A stretch of 64,000 nt of DNA from Microcoleus vaginatus PCC 9802 (GTDB lineage: Bacteria; Cyanobacteriota; Cyanobacteriia; Cyanobacteriales; Microcoleaceae): positions 1,809,001 through 1,873,000 of the forward strand of contig CP031740.1 in NCBI GenBank assembly GCA_022701275.1, read 5' to 3'. Of the stretch, positions 1-9,054 are shown piece by piece; the stretch's first letter is position 1; each line of letters begins with the position of its first letter. The position numbers were made by a program, and so were the translations under genes. Below the pieces are notes generated by a model. That model had not been told where the DNA came from. It did no database searches and saw only the letters and a program-made list of their open reading frames with translations.

Positions 1-737
1 GGGCTGATAATTCAAGCATTTATATCAAATTGATATTATAGTCTGGATTATATAACTATATCTGACTCATGGGCGATCTGGTCAATAGCTAGTTTCAAAG
101 AAAATTAAGAATTAGATACACATTTAATAAGCTTTGTCAATACCCTTAAGATATGTTATTTTAGGTTCGAGAAAGGGCGATCGCTTTATATAAACCCATT
201 TGAGATAGAAGAAGAGTGCTTATTTACCTCGATTTCGGTCAAAGACCAAGCAGCATCTCACTTTGAACACAACTGAGATGCTGCTTGGTCTTTGATGTCT
301 CCGAAGTGCTTTAATAGACTCTGCTCAATAGCTGCGATTTCTGCCACATATCTCTTCTTGGTAAGAGCACCAGAACTTTTCTTGGCATGGGTTGGTTGAA
401 TTTTAAAACCCTCACACATTTTAGTATTTTTTGAGAATTTATCGCCGCCGCTGTTTTTTGGTAGTTGATAGTCCTATCATTTGTGTCAAGTCTTGCTACA
501 AAAGAAGTGTTGGGTTTATTTTCAGAGGCCCTGTTTCTAAGGTGCCGATATGTGAGATTGTCGATTTTTATTGAGAAATTAAAGAATAACAACTCACCTT
601 AACGCTAGTTAAATCCCGATGTTATTACCTGCGAACAATCATCCTCTAATATACTTTATTAAGTCCAAATAATCCCCGATTAGATGCTCTTACCATGACA
701 CATCCAGAGTGATTTATGTTTATCCTACAACCCCAAC
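1..737. other. Gene-poor left edge
   Basis: No convincing gene is seen. The short minus-strand frame at 311-592 has no recognisable domain and an unconvincing composition. The only clear structure is the perfect inverted repeat at 241-293, listed separately. A GCGATCGC-type site lies near 176-183. Confidence 0.5.
241..293. repeat. Perfect 20-bp inverted repeat (hairpin)
   Basis: Positions 241-260 are exactly complementary to 274-293, separated by a 13-nt loop. No T-run follows on either strand, so it is not a standard terminator. It could be a small-RNA hairpin or the remains of a palindromic mobile repeat. No neighbouring gene explains it. Confidence 0.8.
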
Positions 738-1250
738 TCAACGCCCTGTAACTACTCGAAATAACCACCCAAAAAGCATCACGCTCAAGAAAATTACACC
801 TCCGACAATTAACATCAAACCCAACAGCAAAGCCGCAACAAATAACCAATTGGCTTTTTTACCCGGTTCGGGGGAACCTAAATGAGCATCTAGCAATTCT
901 ATATTTTTGACATTAGCTTTCCAAGTAACATCTAACAAGTCTCCGGCAACGGGTACAGTACCGGCAACTGTATCAAATACGATGTTAGTGGCCATTTTGA
1001 CTAAAGTCTCTTGTGGCACTCCCATTTGAGCGGACTTGAAGACAACATAGCCTGCAAAAAGTGAACTGATTAAATCGCCGCCGCCCGGTATAAGTCCCAA
1101 TATCGGATCGAGTCCAATGCGGTATTTTGTGCCGGGAATCGGAATTGCATTGTCTAGTAAATGGCTGATGCGGCGGAGACGGCGCAAGGATGCAACATGA
1201 GATTTATTGGGAGTATTTGCGGAGGAATTTTGTATAGGAGAACGTGACAT
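738..1250 (-). CDS. DUF4112 domain-containing membrane protein
   Basis: A 170-residue protein. The middle (about residues 30-125) has the glycine- and proline-rich pattern of DUF4112, including IGLDPILGLIPGGGD near residues 45-59 and a second PVAGDLLD block near 100-107. The C-terminus (about 134-165) is one or two hydrophobic membrane segments. The function of DUF4112 is not known. The gene lies on the same strand as dnaK and downstream of it, with a GC-rich hairpin at 1347-1379 between them, so co-transcription is uncertain. The family assignment is firm; the role is unknown. Confidence 0.85.
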   Translation of the reverse strand: MSRSPIQNSSANTPNKSHVASLRRLRRISHLLDNAIPIPGTKYRIGLDPILGLIPGGGDLISSLFAGYVVFKSAQMGVPQETLVKMATNIVFDTVAGTVPVAGDLLDVTWKANVKNIELLDAHLGSPEPGKKANWLFVAALLLGLMLIVGGVIFLSVMLFGWLFRVVTGR

Positions 1251-1346
1251 TTTAGATTACTCCTGACTTTACTTCTTAGTCCGCTTGGAGTGGACTTCGT
1301 TTGACAAGAAGCGACTTCAATCGCCGAATCATCTTTCATCATACAG

Positions 1347-1379
1347 AGAAACCCGGTTTTTGTTCAAAACCGGGTTTCT
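1347..1379. terminator. GC-rich hairpin downstream of dnaK
   Basis: A 14-bp perfect stem (1347-1360 with 1366-1379) and a 5-nt loop sit just after the dnaK stop. There is no clear T-run on the dnaK strand, so terminator function is inferred from position. The AACCCGGTTT core recurs in the hairpin after psbB at 35374-35406, which suggests a dispersed repeat used as a 3' end. Confidence 0.5.
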
Positions 1380-1411
1380 TGTTTCTAGCTTAGGGCTTTT
1401 AGTTTAGCCTG

Positions 1412-3328
1412 CTATTTGTTGCCTTCAGTGAAGTCGGCGTCAATTACGTCGTCGCCGCCGCCAGTGGGGCCGCCGTCTCCATAGCCACCAGGGCCACCGG
1501 GGCCACCAGGGCCGTCAGTTGGGCCGCCTGCTTGCTGGTACAGGTTGCTGCTGATAGCGTAGAATGCTTGCTGCAACTCTGTTGTCAAGGTTTTGATGCG
1601 ATCGTCATCTTCACTATTTATCGCATCGCGCAAGTCTTTGATCAACCCTTCAACCTTAGTCTTGTCATCAGCAGGAACCTTATCACCCAGTTCCGCCAAC
1701 TGTTTCTCAATTTGATAGGCTAGAGAATCTGCTTGGTTTTTGCGATCGATCCTTTCGCGACGTTCCTTGTCAGCAGAAGCATTCGATTCGGCTTCCTTCA
1801 CCATGCGTTCGACTTCATTGCTGGGCAAAGTAGAAGCACCAGTAATGCTAATCGATTGCTCCTTGCCAGTACCTTTATCCTTAGCAGCTACATTCAAAAT
1901 ACCGTTAGCATCGATATCGAAAGTAACTTCAATTTGAGGTACGCCACGGGGGGCTGGTGGGACTCCATCTAAGCGGAAGGTTCCCAAATCCTTGTTATCA
2001 TTCGCCATTTCTCGTTCGCCTTGCAAAACGTGAATTTCCACGTTTGTTTGGCCGTCTACAGCAGTCGAGAAAGTTTCCGACTTCTTGGTAGGAATAGTGG
2101 TGTTGCGGGGAATGATTTTGGTCATCACGCCACCCAAGGTTTCGACGCCCAGAGACAGCGGGGTAACGTCGAGCAACAAGATGTCTTTGACTTCGCCAGA
2201 GAGTACGCCGGCTTGAATTGCTGCACCGACTGCGACCACTTCATCCGGGTTTACCGTTTGGTTGGGCTCTTTGCCGAGGATTTTTTTGACCAGTTCTTGC
2301 ACAGCAGGAATGCGTGTAGAACCACCAACTAAGACGACTTCATTAATTGCCGACTTGTCTAATTTGGCGTCGCGGATCGCGTTTTCTACGGGGATGCGAG
2401 AGCGATCGATCAAATCCGAGCACAGTTCTTCAAACTTGCCCCGCGTCAAAGTCGTGTCCAAGTGTTTTGGCCCGTCTTGAGTCGCGGTAATAAACGGCAG
2501 GTTGATTTCTGCTTGGGTAACGCTCGAAAGTTCAATCTTGGCTTTTTCTGCTGCTTCCGTCAGGCGTTGCAGTGCTTGTTTGTCTTTGCGGAGGTCAATG
2601 CCTTCGGCTCTTTGGAATTCGTTAGCGATGAAATCAACAATTTTTTTATCAAAATCGTCACCGCCGAGGTGAGTGTCTCCTGAAGTGGCCAGCACTTCAA
2701 ACACGCCGTCGCCAACTTCTAGAATAGATACGTCGAAAGTACCGCCACCTAAGTCAAATACGAGGATGGTTTCGTTGCTCTTTTTATCTAATCCGTAGGC
2801 TAAAGCTGCTGCTGTAGGTTCGTTAATAATCCGCAGCACTTCTATACCGGCAATTTTTCCCGCGTCTTTGGTAGCTTGGCGCTGGGAGTCGTTGAAGTAA
2901 GCGGGAACAGTAATTACCGCTTGGGTAACAGTTTCGCCGAGGTATTTGCTCGCGTCTTCTACCAGTTTGCGGAGAACTTGTGCAGAAATTTCTTCTGGGG
3001 CAAATTGCTTGCCACGGGCGGGACAGTCTAGTTTGAGGCTGTTGCCGACTTTGAGGACTTTGTAGGAAACTTCTGTGGTTTCGTGGGTTACTTCATCAAC
3101 CCGACGCCCGATAAACCGTTTTACTGAGTAAAAAGTGTTTTCGGCGTTCATCACGGCTTGACGCTTGGCGATTTGTCCGACAAGTTGATCGCCATTTTTA
3201 GCATATGCTACTACAGAAGGTGTGGTGCGACCCCCTTCGGCGTTGGCTATGACGGTGGGTTTGCCGCCTTCCATAACTGCGACGCAGGAGTTTGTCGTAC
3301 CTAAGTCAATTCCAACTACTTTTCCCAT
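1412..3328 (-). CDS. dnaK: Molecular chaperone DnaK (Hsp70, DnaK2 type)
   Basis: A full-length 638-residue Hsp70. It is an ATP-driven cytosolic chaperone working with DnaJ and GrpE. The N-terminus has the phosphate-1 motif [13 protein letters not shown] (residues 6-18), then [13 protein letters not shown] and [13 protein letters not shown]. The interdomain linker [19 protein letters not shown] precedes the substrate-binding domain. The tail is Gly/Pro-rich and ends [13 protein letters not shown]. From memory, the overall sequence and tail resemble the essential cyanobacterial DnaK2 rather than DnaK1 or DnaK3. No dnaJ or grpE is adjacent. The ATG at 3328 gives the canonical [10 protein letters not shown] start. 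Confidence 0.98.
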   Translation of the reverse strand: MGKVVGIDLGTTNSCVAVMEGGKPTVIANAEGGRTTPSVVAYAKNGDQLVGQIAKRQAVMNAENTFYSVKRFIGRRVDEVTHETTEVSYKVLKVGNSLKLDCPARGKQFAPEEISAQVLRKLVEDASKYLGETVTQAVITVPAYFNDSQRQATKDAGKIAGIEVLRIINEPTAAALAYGLDKKSNETILVFDLGGGTFDVSILEVGDGVFEVLATSGDTHLGGDDFDKKIVDFIANEFQRAEGIDLRKDKQALQRLTEAAEKAKIELSSVTQAEINLPFITATQDGPKHLDTTLTRGKFEELCSDLIDRSRIPVENAIRDAKLDKSAINEVVLVGGSTRIPAVQELVKKILGKEPNQTVNPDEVVAVGAAIQAGVLSGEVKDILLLDVTPLSLGVETLGGVMTKIIPRNTTIPTKKSETFSTAVDGQTNVEIHVLQGEREMANDNKDLGTFRLDGVPPAPRGVPQIEVTFDIDANGILNVAAKDKGTGKEQSISITGASTLPSNEVERMVKEAESNASADKERRERIDRKNQADSLAYQIEKQLAELGDKVPADDKTKVEGLIKDLRDAINSEDDDRIKTLTTELQQAFYAISSNLYQQAGGPTDGPGGPGGPGGYGDGGPTGGGDDVIDADFTEGNK

Positions 3329-3872
3329 AGGGGTGTTCCGGCTCCAATCTCTACAAAATTTTGGTGTTTTATCTGTGCGATAGTCTGGTTATTCAGGACT
3401 GCGATTTTACCTCGCGGTTTACGGGTAGTGAGTCCTGCTTTAATACAGTCTTCGATAGGGTGCTGATCTCTATACTGCGGGCGGTAGACCTTGCGATGAA
3501 GGGGTATTTACCGAACCTCTTGGGGGACGGTTGCATCCGTGAGGCTTGCACCGCTACAGTTGTTGACTGCTTTGCTTTTCTTTACTCTTCCCAATGTACG
3601 GTGTGCGATGGATTCGGGTATTGTGGCAAACCGTATACGTTGTGTTGTATTTGCCGTCTTATGTATATAAATTTTGTTTGGTTGGTAGGGGCGATCGGTT
3701 TTTTGGCTTCAAATCAGGTTTAATATCAATTCTGAAAAGGGACACGGCAATGCCCTGTCCCTATCAGTTTACTTCCAGGCTGTGCCTGGGAAGGAATATA
3801 TTATTGAGGGAGAGCCTCCAGTCCGCCTCCTGGGAATCTCGGAAAATTCAAGAATTTTCCAGCTTTTAATTG
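3329..3872. other. Intergenic region upstream of dnaK and downstream of treY
   Basis: About 540 bp without a credible gene. The half next to 3329 should hold the dnaK promoter and leader. No CIRCE-type inverted repeat is visible. Near treY lies a palindrome, GGGACACGGCA with TGCCCTGTCCC at 3739-3761, and a weaker one near 3772-3794. Confidence 0.5.
3739..3761. repeat. GGACACGGC-type palindrome
   Basis: Two 11-nt arms with one mismatched pair flank a single A. Related palindromes occur at 26221-26239 and 56842-56858, so this is a small dispersed family. It lies about 110 bp past the treY stop and could act as an RNA hairpin at the transcript end. Confidence 0.6.
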
Positions 3873-6668
3873 CTATTTTTCACCGATCAGCAGAGCTGCC
3901 GGAAAGTAAGTCAGAGCTTCACCAATTGCCAACGTACCGTTACTTTCTACCGCCTGATTTGTAATTGCATCTTTCCAAACCGACGGCATTTGTTCGGATA
4001 ATTTCAAATTAGTATCTTTCCAGACTTGTTTGCCGATCGGCATTTCTTCCGGTTTGACAATTCCCGTGAAAAACCGGGGAGCAATGACAATAACGGTAGT
4101 ATCTTCAAAGCTTCTGGCAAAGGCAACAACATTATCTTTAAACGTGCCAACTGCTTCCAGGGGCAGATAATCGCCTGATTCAAAAACTTGCAAGTATTTT
4201 TTTCTCGCTTCTAGCGCTCTTGCCGTCAAAAATAACTTAATTCTCGCGTCTTCTCGCGTCGCAATCAAATCTTCAACCAGTTGCAAAATATCCGTCTGAC
4301 CTTGCTCTTTAATTTCCCGCAAAACCTCGATTCTGCGCTCAAAATCAACGGGACGGCGGTTATCCGGATCAACGTGGCTTAAATCCCAGAATTCCGTCCC
4401 TTGATAAATGTCGGGAACGCCCGGAGCAGTTATTTTCAGCAGCGTTTGAGATAAAGAATTGAAAATTCCGTAATTAGCTACTTTTTGGCAGAAAGGTATA
4501 AATTTGTTGAGAAACTGATTTTGTTCCGAAGGTTCGAGAACGCTATCGATAAAGGTCATAAAACCAGTTTCGTAGTCGTTATCCGGTCTGAGCCAAGCCG
4601 TATAAACTTTGGCTTCGCGGACGGCTTTAATGGCATAATCTTTCAGGCGATCGACATAATCAGTGTTTTCAATTCCCTCAAATGGAAAACTGCCGATTAG
4701 AGTTTGGTACAAGAAGTATTCGTCGTTAGTATTGGGAACCATTCGATTCACAAAGTTGACTTTCTTAGAAGAGTTTAGCTCTCTCCAAGACTTGACTTGC
4801 TGTTCCCATTCATCGGGAATTTCGGACAAAACGTTAATTCGAGCTCGCACATCTTCGCCGCGTTTGGTATCGTGGGTAGCTGTAGCATTCATTTTGTGCG
4901 GCCAAGCGACTTGCTGCTGTTTGTTGAACTCGTGAAAATCTACCAGCGACACGCCGAACTGACTGGGGTTTCCTCCCACTTCGTTGAGGGATAAAAGCCG
5001 ATAGTAGACGTATAAAAGCGTGTCTTCAACGCCTTTGGCCATCAAAGGCCCTGTCAACTGCTGGAGTTTCATTACAAAGTGCCGGCGCTGCTCTTTTTGT
5101 TCGGTTGTTAGGGTTTCTTCTTCTTCCAGCAACAGCACCGTTTCGATAAATTTAAGTTCCTTGAGGAGTCGCGGTACTTGTTCTTTCGCGTGAGCGATCG
5201 CATATTTTACGTAAGTGCGATCGGACTCTCTCAAACCCTCTTGATTGATGTAAGTTCGGTAGACGGGAAAAATCGTCAAAACCGCCGCCAATGCTTTTTC
5301 CAAACCGGGACGAGTAAAGTCATTTCCCTGTCTGGATTGACCCGAGATATTCTTCAAAAGTTGAGCTAGATTGTCTACATCTCCCGCCAAGTTTTTCTCA
5401 ACAATCAGCCCTTTTTTATCTAAAAACAACTGTTCGTAGGGAACGGTCAAGCGAGTAAATCTCTGATATATTTCGCTAAATTGCTGCTCGCGATCGCATC
5501 GACAGAAAACGCCGTTTACGTAATTCAAAAAGTCGTAGCCGCTCGTTCCCTCAATCGGCCAATATGACGGCAAATCTTCTTCGTGTTCCAGAATTTTTTC
5601 CACAGTGATGTAAGTGTCTCCGGTTTTCTCCCGCAGCCGTTTCAAATATTCTGTGGGGTCGTACAGTCCGTCGATGTGGTCGATTCTCAATCCGGTAAAC
5701 TTTCCCTCATCAACCATGTCGAATATCAGAGCATGGTTTTTGTGAAAAACTTTAATCTCTTCAACTTTTACCGAAATAAGTTCGTTTACCGTAAAAAACC
5801 TTCGGTAGTTAATTTCTTCGGCCCCAACTTTCCAGAAAGCCAGACGGTAAAACTGCTCGGAAAGCAATTCGTCTAGCAGATTAAAGCTTTCGGCATTGCC
5901 CTTTTCTCCGTTAAAAAAATTGATGTTTTCATCGATAAATTCCTGCACAAGGGGATTTTGATTGTAGAGTTCCCACAGCAGTCCTTTGACAAAAGCTATC
6001 TGATCGTATCTGGTTTTACCTTTAGTTTCTGAAGGTGTATTTTTAATCAAATAAAGAATCCCCAAAAACTTGATAAAATCAGGATGGCGTCTGCCTAATT
6101 CTCTGGCTAAATGCCCCAAATTATGACTGATAAATTTAGCATAAGATTCAATTCTTACTGGCAATTGTAAGCTATAATAATTGATGCTCAGCCCATTTTC
6201 GCTGTATTTGAGTTGAATCTCGCCATTTTCCAGACACTCTCCATAAAAATTGCCCAGCAGCGGAGCCAGCACTCGACCTCTGAGATGTTCGTAAGCGTGA
6301 TTCCATTCAATATCGAAGTAATCGAAATAGTCGGAATCCGGGCCGTGTTCCAATACGTCTAACAGCAGCAAGTTTTGAGTGTCGTAAGCCATGTGGTTTG
6401 GGACAATATCTTGCAGCCATCCCATGTTCCGTTTCTTGATTTCGTATGTGAGGGCTTCAAAATTTTCTGATGTTCCCAATTCGGGATTGAGCTGATTTGA
6501 GTCAACGACATCGTATCCGTGAGAGCTGCCTTTTCTGGCTTTAAATATCGGTGAAGCGTAAACGTCGGTAATTCCTAAATCTTCCAGATAGCTAAGGATT
6601 TGTTTGGCGGCGTCAAAGTTAAAACCTGCATGAAATTGAAGCCGATAAGTAGTTGTGGGAATTCTCAT
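3873..6668 (-). CDS. treY: Malto-oligosyltrehalose synthase (TreY)
   Basis: A 931-residue GH13 enzyme that isomerises the reducing-end alpha-1,4 bond of maltodextrins to alpha-1,1, giving maltooligosyltrehalose for TreZ. The start MRIPTTTYRLQF is typical of TreY. GH13 region I is DIVPNHMA (87-94). The nucleophile region GLRIDHIDG (326-334) carries Asp330, and VEKIL carries the likely acid/base Glu357. GTSGYDF lies at 374-380. Length matches the family. The ATG at 6668 has AGGAG about 10 nt upstream. treZ lies upstream on the same strand with a 170-240 bp repeat-bearing gap, so an operon is likely. No trehalase gene is present in the window. Confidence 0.96.
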   Translation of the reverse strand: MRIPTTTYRLQFHAGFNFDAAKQILSYLEDLGITDVYASPIFKARKGSSHGYDVVDSNQLNPELGTSENFEALTYEIKKRNMGWLQDIVPNHMAYDTQNLLLLDVLEHGPDSDYFDYFDIEWNHAYEHLRGRVLAPLLGNFYGECLENGEIQLKYSENGLSINYYSLQLPVRIESYAKFISHNLGHLARELGRRHPDFIKFLGILYLIKNTPSETKGKTRYDQIAFVKGLLWELYNQNPLVQEFIDENINFFNGEKGNAESFNLLDELLSEQFYRLAFWKVGAEEINYRRFFTVNELISVKVEEIKVFHKNHALIFDMVDEGKFTGLRIDHIDGLYDPTEYLKRLREKTGDTYITVEKILEHEEDLPSYWPIEGTSGYDFLNYVNGVFCRCDREQQFSEIYQRFTRLTVPYEQLFLDKKGLIVEKNLAGDVDNLAQLLKNISGQSRQGNDFTRPGLEKALAAVLTIFPVYRTYINQEGLRESDRTYVKYAIAHAKEQVPRLLKELKFIETVLLLEEEETLTTEQKEQRRHFVMKLQQLTGPLMAKGVEDTLLYVYYRLLSLNEVGGNPSQFGVSLVDFHEFNKQQQVAWPHKMNATATHDTKRGEDVRARINVLSEIPDEWEQQVKSWRELNSSKKVNFVNRMVPNTNDEYFLYQTLIGSFPFEGIENTDYVDRLKDYAIKAVREAKVYTAWLRPDNDYETGFMTFIDSVLEPSEQNQFLNKFIPFCQKVANYGIFNSLSQTLLKITAPGVPDIYQGTEFWDLSHVDPDNRRPVDFERRIEVLREIKEQGQTDILQLVEDLIATREDARIKLFLTARALEARKKYLQVFESGDYLPLEAVGTFKDNVVAFARSFEDTTVIVIAPRFFTGIVKPEEMPIGKQVWKDTNLKLSEQMPSVWKDAITNQAVESNGTLAIGEALTYFPAALLIGEK

Positions 6669-6708
6669 CTTAATTTTACTCCTAATTAATTAGTTGGTTG
6701 GGTTTGTT

Positions 6709-6905
6709 GTTTAAAATTAGAAATAGCTGGTTGAGTGGAAAACGAACCCTCCGTTTCACTCCGCCCAAGCCCATCAATTTGAGATTTAAGTTTGAGATTT
6801 AAGTGAGATTTGAGATTGTTGCTCCCATCTAAAATCTCAAATCGCCAATCTGAAATCAGTTGTTGGGTTGAGCGGCAGCGAACCCTACGCTTCGCTCCGC
6901 CCAAC
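6709..6905. repeat. Paired GTTGGG..CCGTTTCACTCCGCCCAA-type repeats
   Basis: The treZ-treY gap holds two related copies of a GC-rich repeat, about 6726-6772 and 6863-6905. Each has complementary arms around a GAACCCT core. Between them are tandem 'gagattt' blocks. The 72-codon frame here is a repeat shadow. The repeats may shape treZ-treY mRNA processing. Confidence 0.5.
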
Positions 6906-6908
6906 CTA

Positions 6909-8738
6909 CTATTTCTGTATTATTTCGTAAAGTGCGAAACTCTGGGGTTTAACAATCAATTCTTGCTCTGAAGTTATCTTTTCAGGCAAGCTAGAACCTG
7001 AACCCATCCATTTTTCATCAGCAGAGTCTAAAATTTTGTTCCAATTGCCTTGGGGAAGTGCAGCCGTAAAAGCTACCTCTTGCCTGTTGAAGTTTAGAAT
7101 GCAGAAGATCTGGCTGTCATCTGTCCAGCGACGTAGAAATAAGATTTTTTCCGCTTCAATGCTGGACACTTCTAGACTGTTTTTGTCGAGTTTTTTAAGG
7201 GCTGGTATTGTCCGCCGCAGTTGAATCAAATGTTGGTGCCATTGCCAAAGGATTTTGTGTTTGCCTTCGGTTTGTTTTTCCCAGTTTAACTTACACTTAT
7301 CGAAAGTCTCAGGACTCTGGGGGTCGTTAAACTCGCCTCGGCCTTCAAAGATTTTAAATTCTTGTTGTTTGTCTTTGCGGATAGCTTCAATTAAGTTTTC
7401 GTCCGAGTGGGAAACGAAGTAAAAAAACGGTGCTTCTTCTCCGTATTCTTCTCCCATAAAAAAGAAGGGAATGTAGGGAGAAATTAAGACTGTGCCTGCT
7501 GCAAGTTTCAATCCTTCCAAGTCAACTATTTTGGAGAGTCGGTCTCCCAAAATGCGGTTGCCGATTTGGTCGTGGGTTTGGGCAAACACCAGAAATTTAT
7601 GACCGGGTTCATCCTTAACAGAATTGCCGTGTTTCCGCTTTCTGTGGGGGGCGTACTGACCGGAGTAAACAAAGCTTTCTTTGAAGGCTTTTTCTAAGTG
7701 TTCGCACTTGCCGAAATCTTGGTAGTATCGGTCGTCTTCTCCAGTGAGCAAGGCGTGCAGTGCGTGGTGGAAATCATCGCACCATTGGGCGTCTATTCCG
7801 AAGCCTCCCTGTTCTTTAGGACGTATAGTGCGGACATCATTTAAGTCACTTTCTGCTATTAAATAAAGTTGCCGTCCTACCTCTTGGGAAATCTCGGCAG
7901 TGGCATCGGAGAGTTCTTGCAAAAACGGTCTTGCACTTACTTCAAATATTGCTTGAATTGCATCTAATCTCAGGGCGTCGATGTGATAGTCTCGAAACCA
8001 GTAAAGGGCGTTTTCAATAAAGTAGTTACGCACGCCGTCGCTGTAGGCGTCGTCGAAGTTGAGGGGGTCTCCCCAAACTGAGCCGTATTTTGAGGTAAAG
8101 TATGGCCCGAATTCACGGAGATAGTTTCCTTCGGGGCCGAGATGGTTGAAAACTACATCAAGAATTACGGAAATGCCGTGTTCGTGGCAAGCGTTGACGA
8201 GTGTTTTGAAGCCTTCGGGGCCGCCGTAGGAGTTTTGAACTGCGTAGGGATATACGCCGTCATATCCCCAGTTTCGCTCGCCGGGGAATTGGGCAACTGG
8301 CATTATTTCGATGGCGTTGATTCCCAATTCTTTAAGTTGTTTTAGCTGGGGAATTATTGCTTCAAATGTTCCGGCTTGGGTGAATGTGCCGACGTGCAGT
8401 TCGTAAATAATCATTTCGGGTAGCGGCACGCCTTGCCAATTTGTGTCAGTCCAAGTAAAAATATTTTCATCTATTACTTGCGACGGAGCGTGTACGCCTT
8501 GGGGTTGATATTTTGAGGCTGGGTCTGGCCGGTCGGTTTTTCCTTCGATTTGGTAGGTGTAAAGGGTTCCTGGTTCGATGTCTGTAGCTGTCGTTTCCCA
8601 ATAACCTTCTGCGGATTGTTGCAGGGGTATCAGGCGTTTTTTTGGGGAAACAATTTGGACTGCTATTTGTTTGATTGTGGGCGCCCAAACGGTAAATTTA
8701 CATTGGTTGTTGCCGAGGTAATTTGCTCCTATCTTCAC
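6909..8738 (-). CDS. treZ: Malto-oligosyltrehalose trehalohydrolase (TreZ)
   Basis: A 609-residue GH13 enzyme that releases trehalose from the product of TreY. An N-terminal beta-sandwich (about 1-100) is followed by the catalytic barrel: DVVFNHLGPEGN (194-205), nucleophile Asp259 in DALRLDA, and acid Glu296 in YLIAESD. The C-terminal beta domain ends ALYEIIQK. The start is GTG at 8738 with GGAG about 11 nt upstream. It is the first gene of the treZ-treY pair and is transcribed away from the debranching enzyme gene across a roughly 300-bp shared promoter region. In cyanobacteria this pathway makes trehalose as a desiccation and salt protectant. Confidence 0.96.
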   Translation of the reverse strand: MKIGANYLGNNQCKFTVWAPTIKQIAVQIVSPKKRLIPLQQSAEGYWETTATDIEPGTLYTYQIEGKTDRPDPASKYQPQGVHAPSQVIDENIFTWTDTNWQGVPLPEMIIYELHVGTFTQAGTFEAIIPQLKQLKELGINAIEIMPVAQFPGERNWGYDGVYPYAVQNSYGGPEGFKTLVNACHEHGISVILDVVFNHLGPEGNYLREFGPYFTSKYGSVWGDPLNFDDAYSDGVRNYFIENALYWFRDYHIDALRLDAIQAIFEVSARPFLQELSDATAEISQEVGRQLYLIAESDLNDVRTIRPKEQGGFGIDAQWCDDFHHALHALLTGEDDRYYQDFGKCEHLEKAFKESFVYSGQYAPHRKRKHGNSVKDEPGHKFLVFAQTHDQIGNRILGDRLSKIVDLEGLKLAAGTVLISPYIPFFFMGEEYGEEAPFFYFVSHSDENLIEAIRKDKQQEFKIFEGRGEFNDPQSPETFDKCKLNWEKQTEGKHKILWQWHQHLIQLRRTIPALKKLDKNSLEVSSIEAEKILFLRRWTDDSQIFCILNFNRQEVAFTAALPQGNWNKILDSADEKWMGSGSSLPEKITSEQELIVKPQSFALYEIIQK

Positions 8739-9054
8739 TTTGAGCTGTTCTCCTTATAAAATAGGTTGGTAGTTCGATCGCCCGACGCGCTATCAAATGC
8801 TTGCCCTTAACGTTCAGCGCCTGTTTAGACGGTAATATTACTTAATATCACAAACAACTAACTTTAGACAGAGGCATCAAAGGCTAAAATTGTGTACTGG
8901 GCAAAATTAGCGGTTGGTTATGTCTAAATTAGAGCAGGAATCGGCACGGGGGCGATCGCCAAATTAACGGCCTGGAAGCGTTAATATTTCTGGTTGATAT
9001 CATGTCGAAAATCTGCCTAAAGGTAGGTAAAAAATCAGCGCGAGTGTGGATTTT
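8739..9054. promoter_or_regulatory. Divergent promoter region treZ / debranching enzyme
   Basis: About 300 bp between divergent genes, so promoters for both are expected here. A GCGATCGC site (HIP1) lies near 8952 and a 7-bp inverted repeat (8963-8969 with 8979-8985) lies on the glucosidase side. I cannot assign promoter boxes with confidence. Confidence 0.4.

Noticed and set aside
311..592. Minus-strand 93-codon frame
   Set aside because: No domain, poor ribosome site and atypical composition; treated as chance.
3361..3869. Plus-strand frames upstream of dnaK
   Set aside because: Cys/Phe-rich composition without motifs, and they overlap the expected dnaK promoter region.
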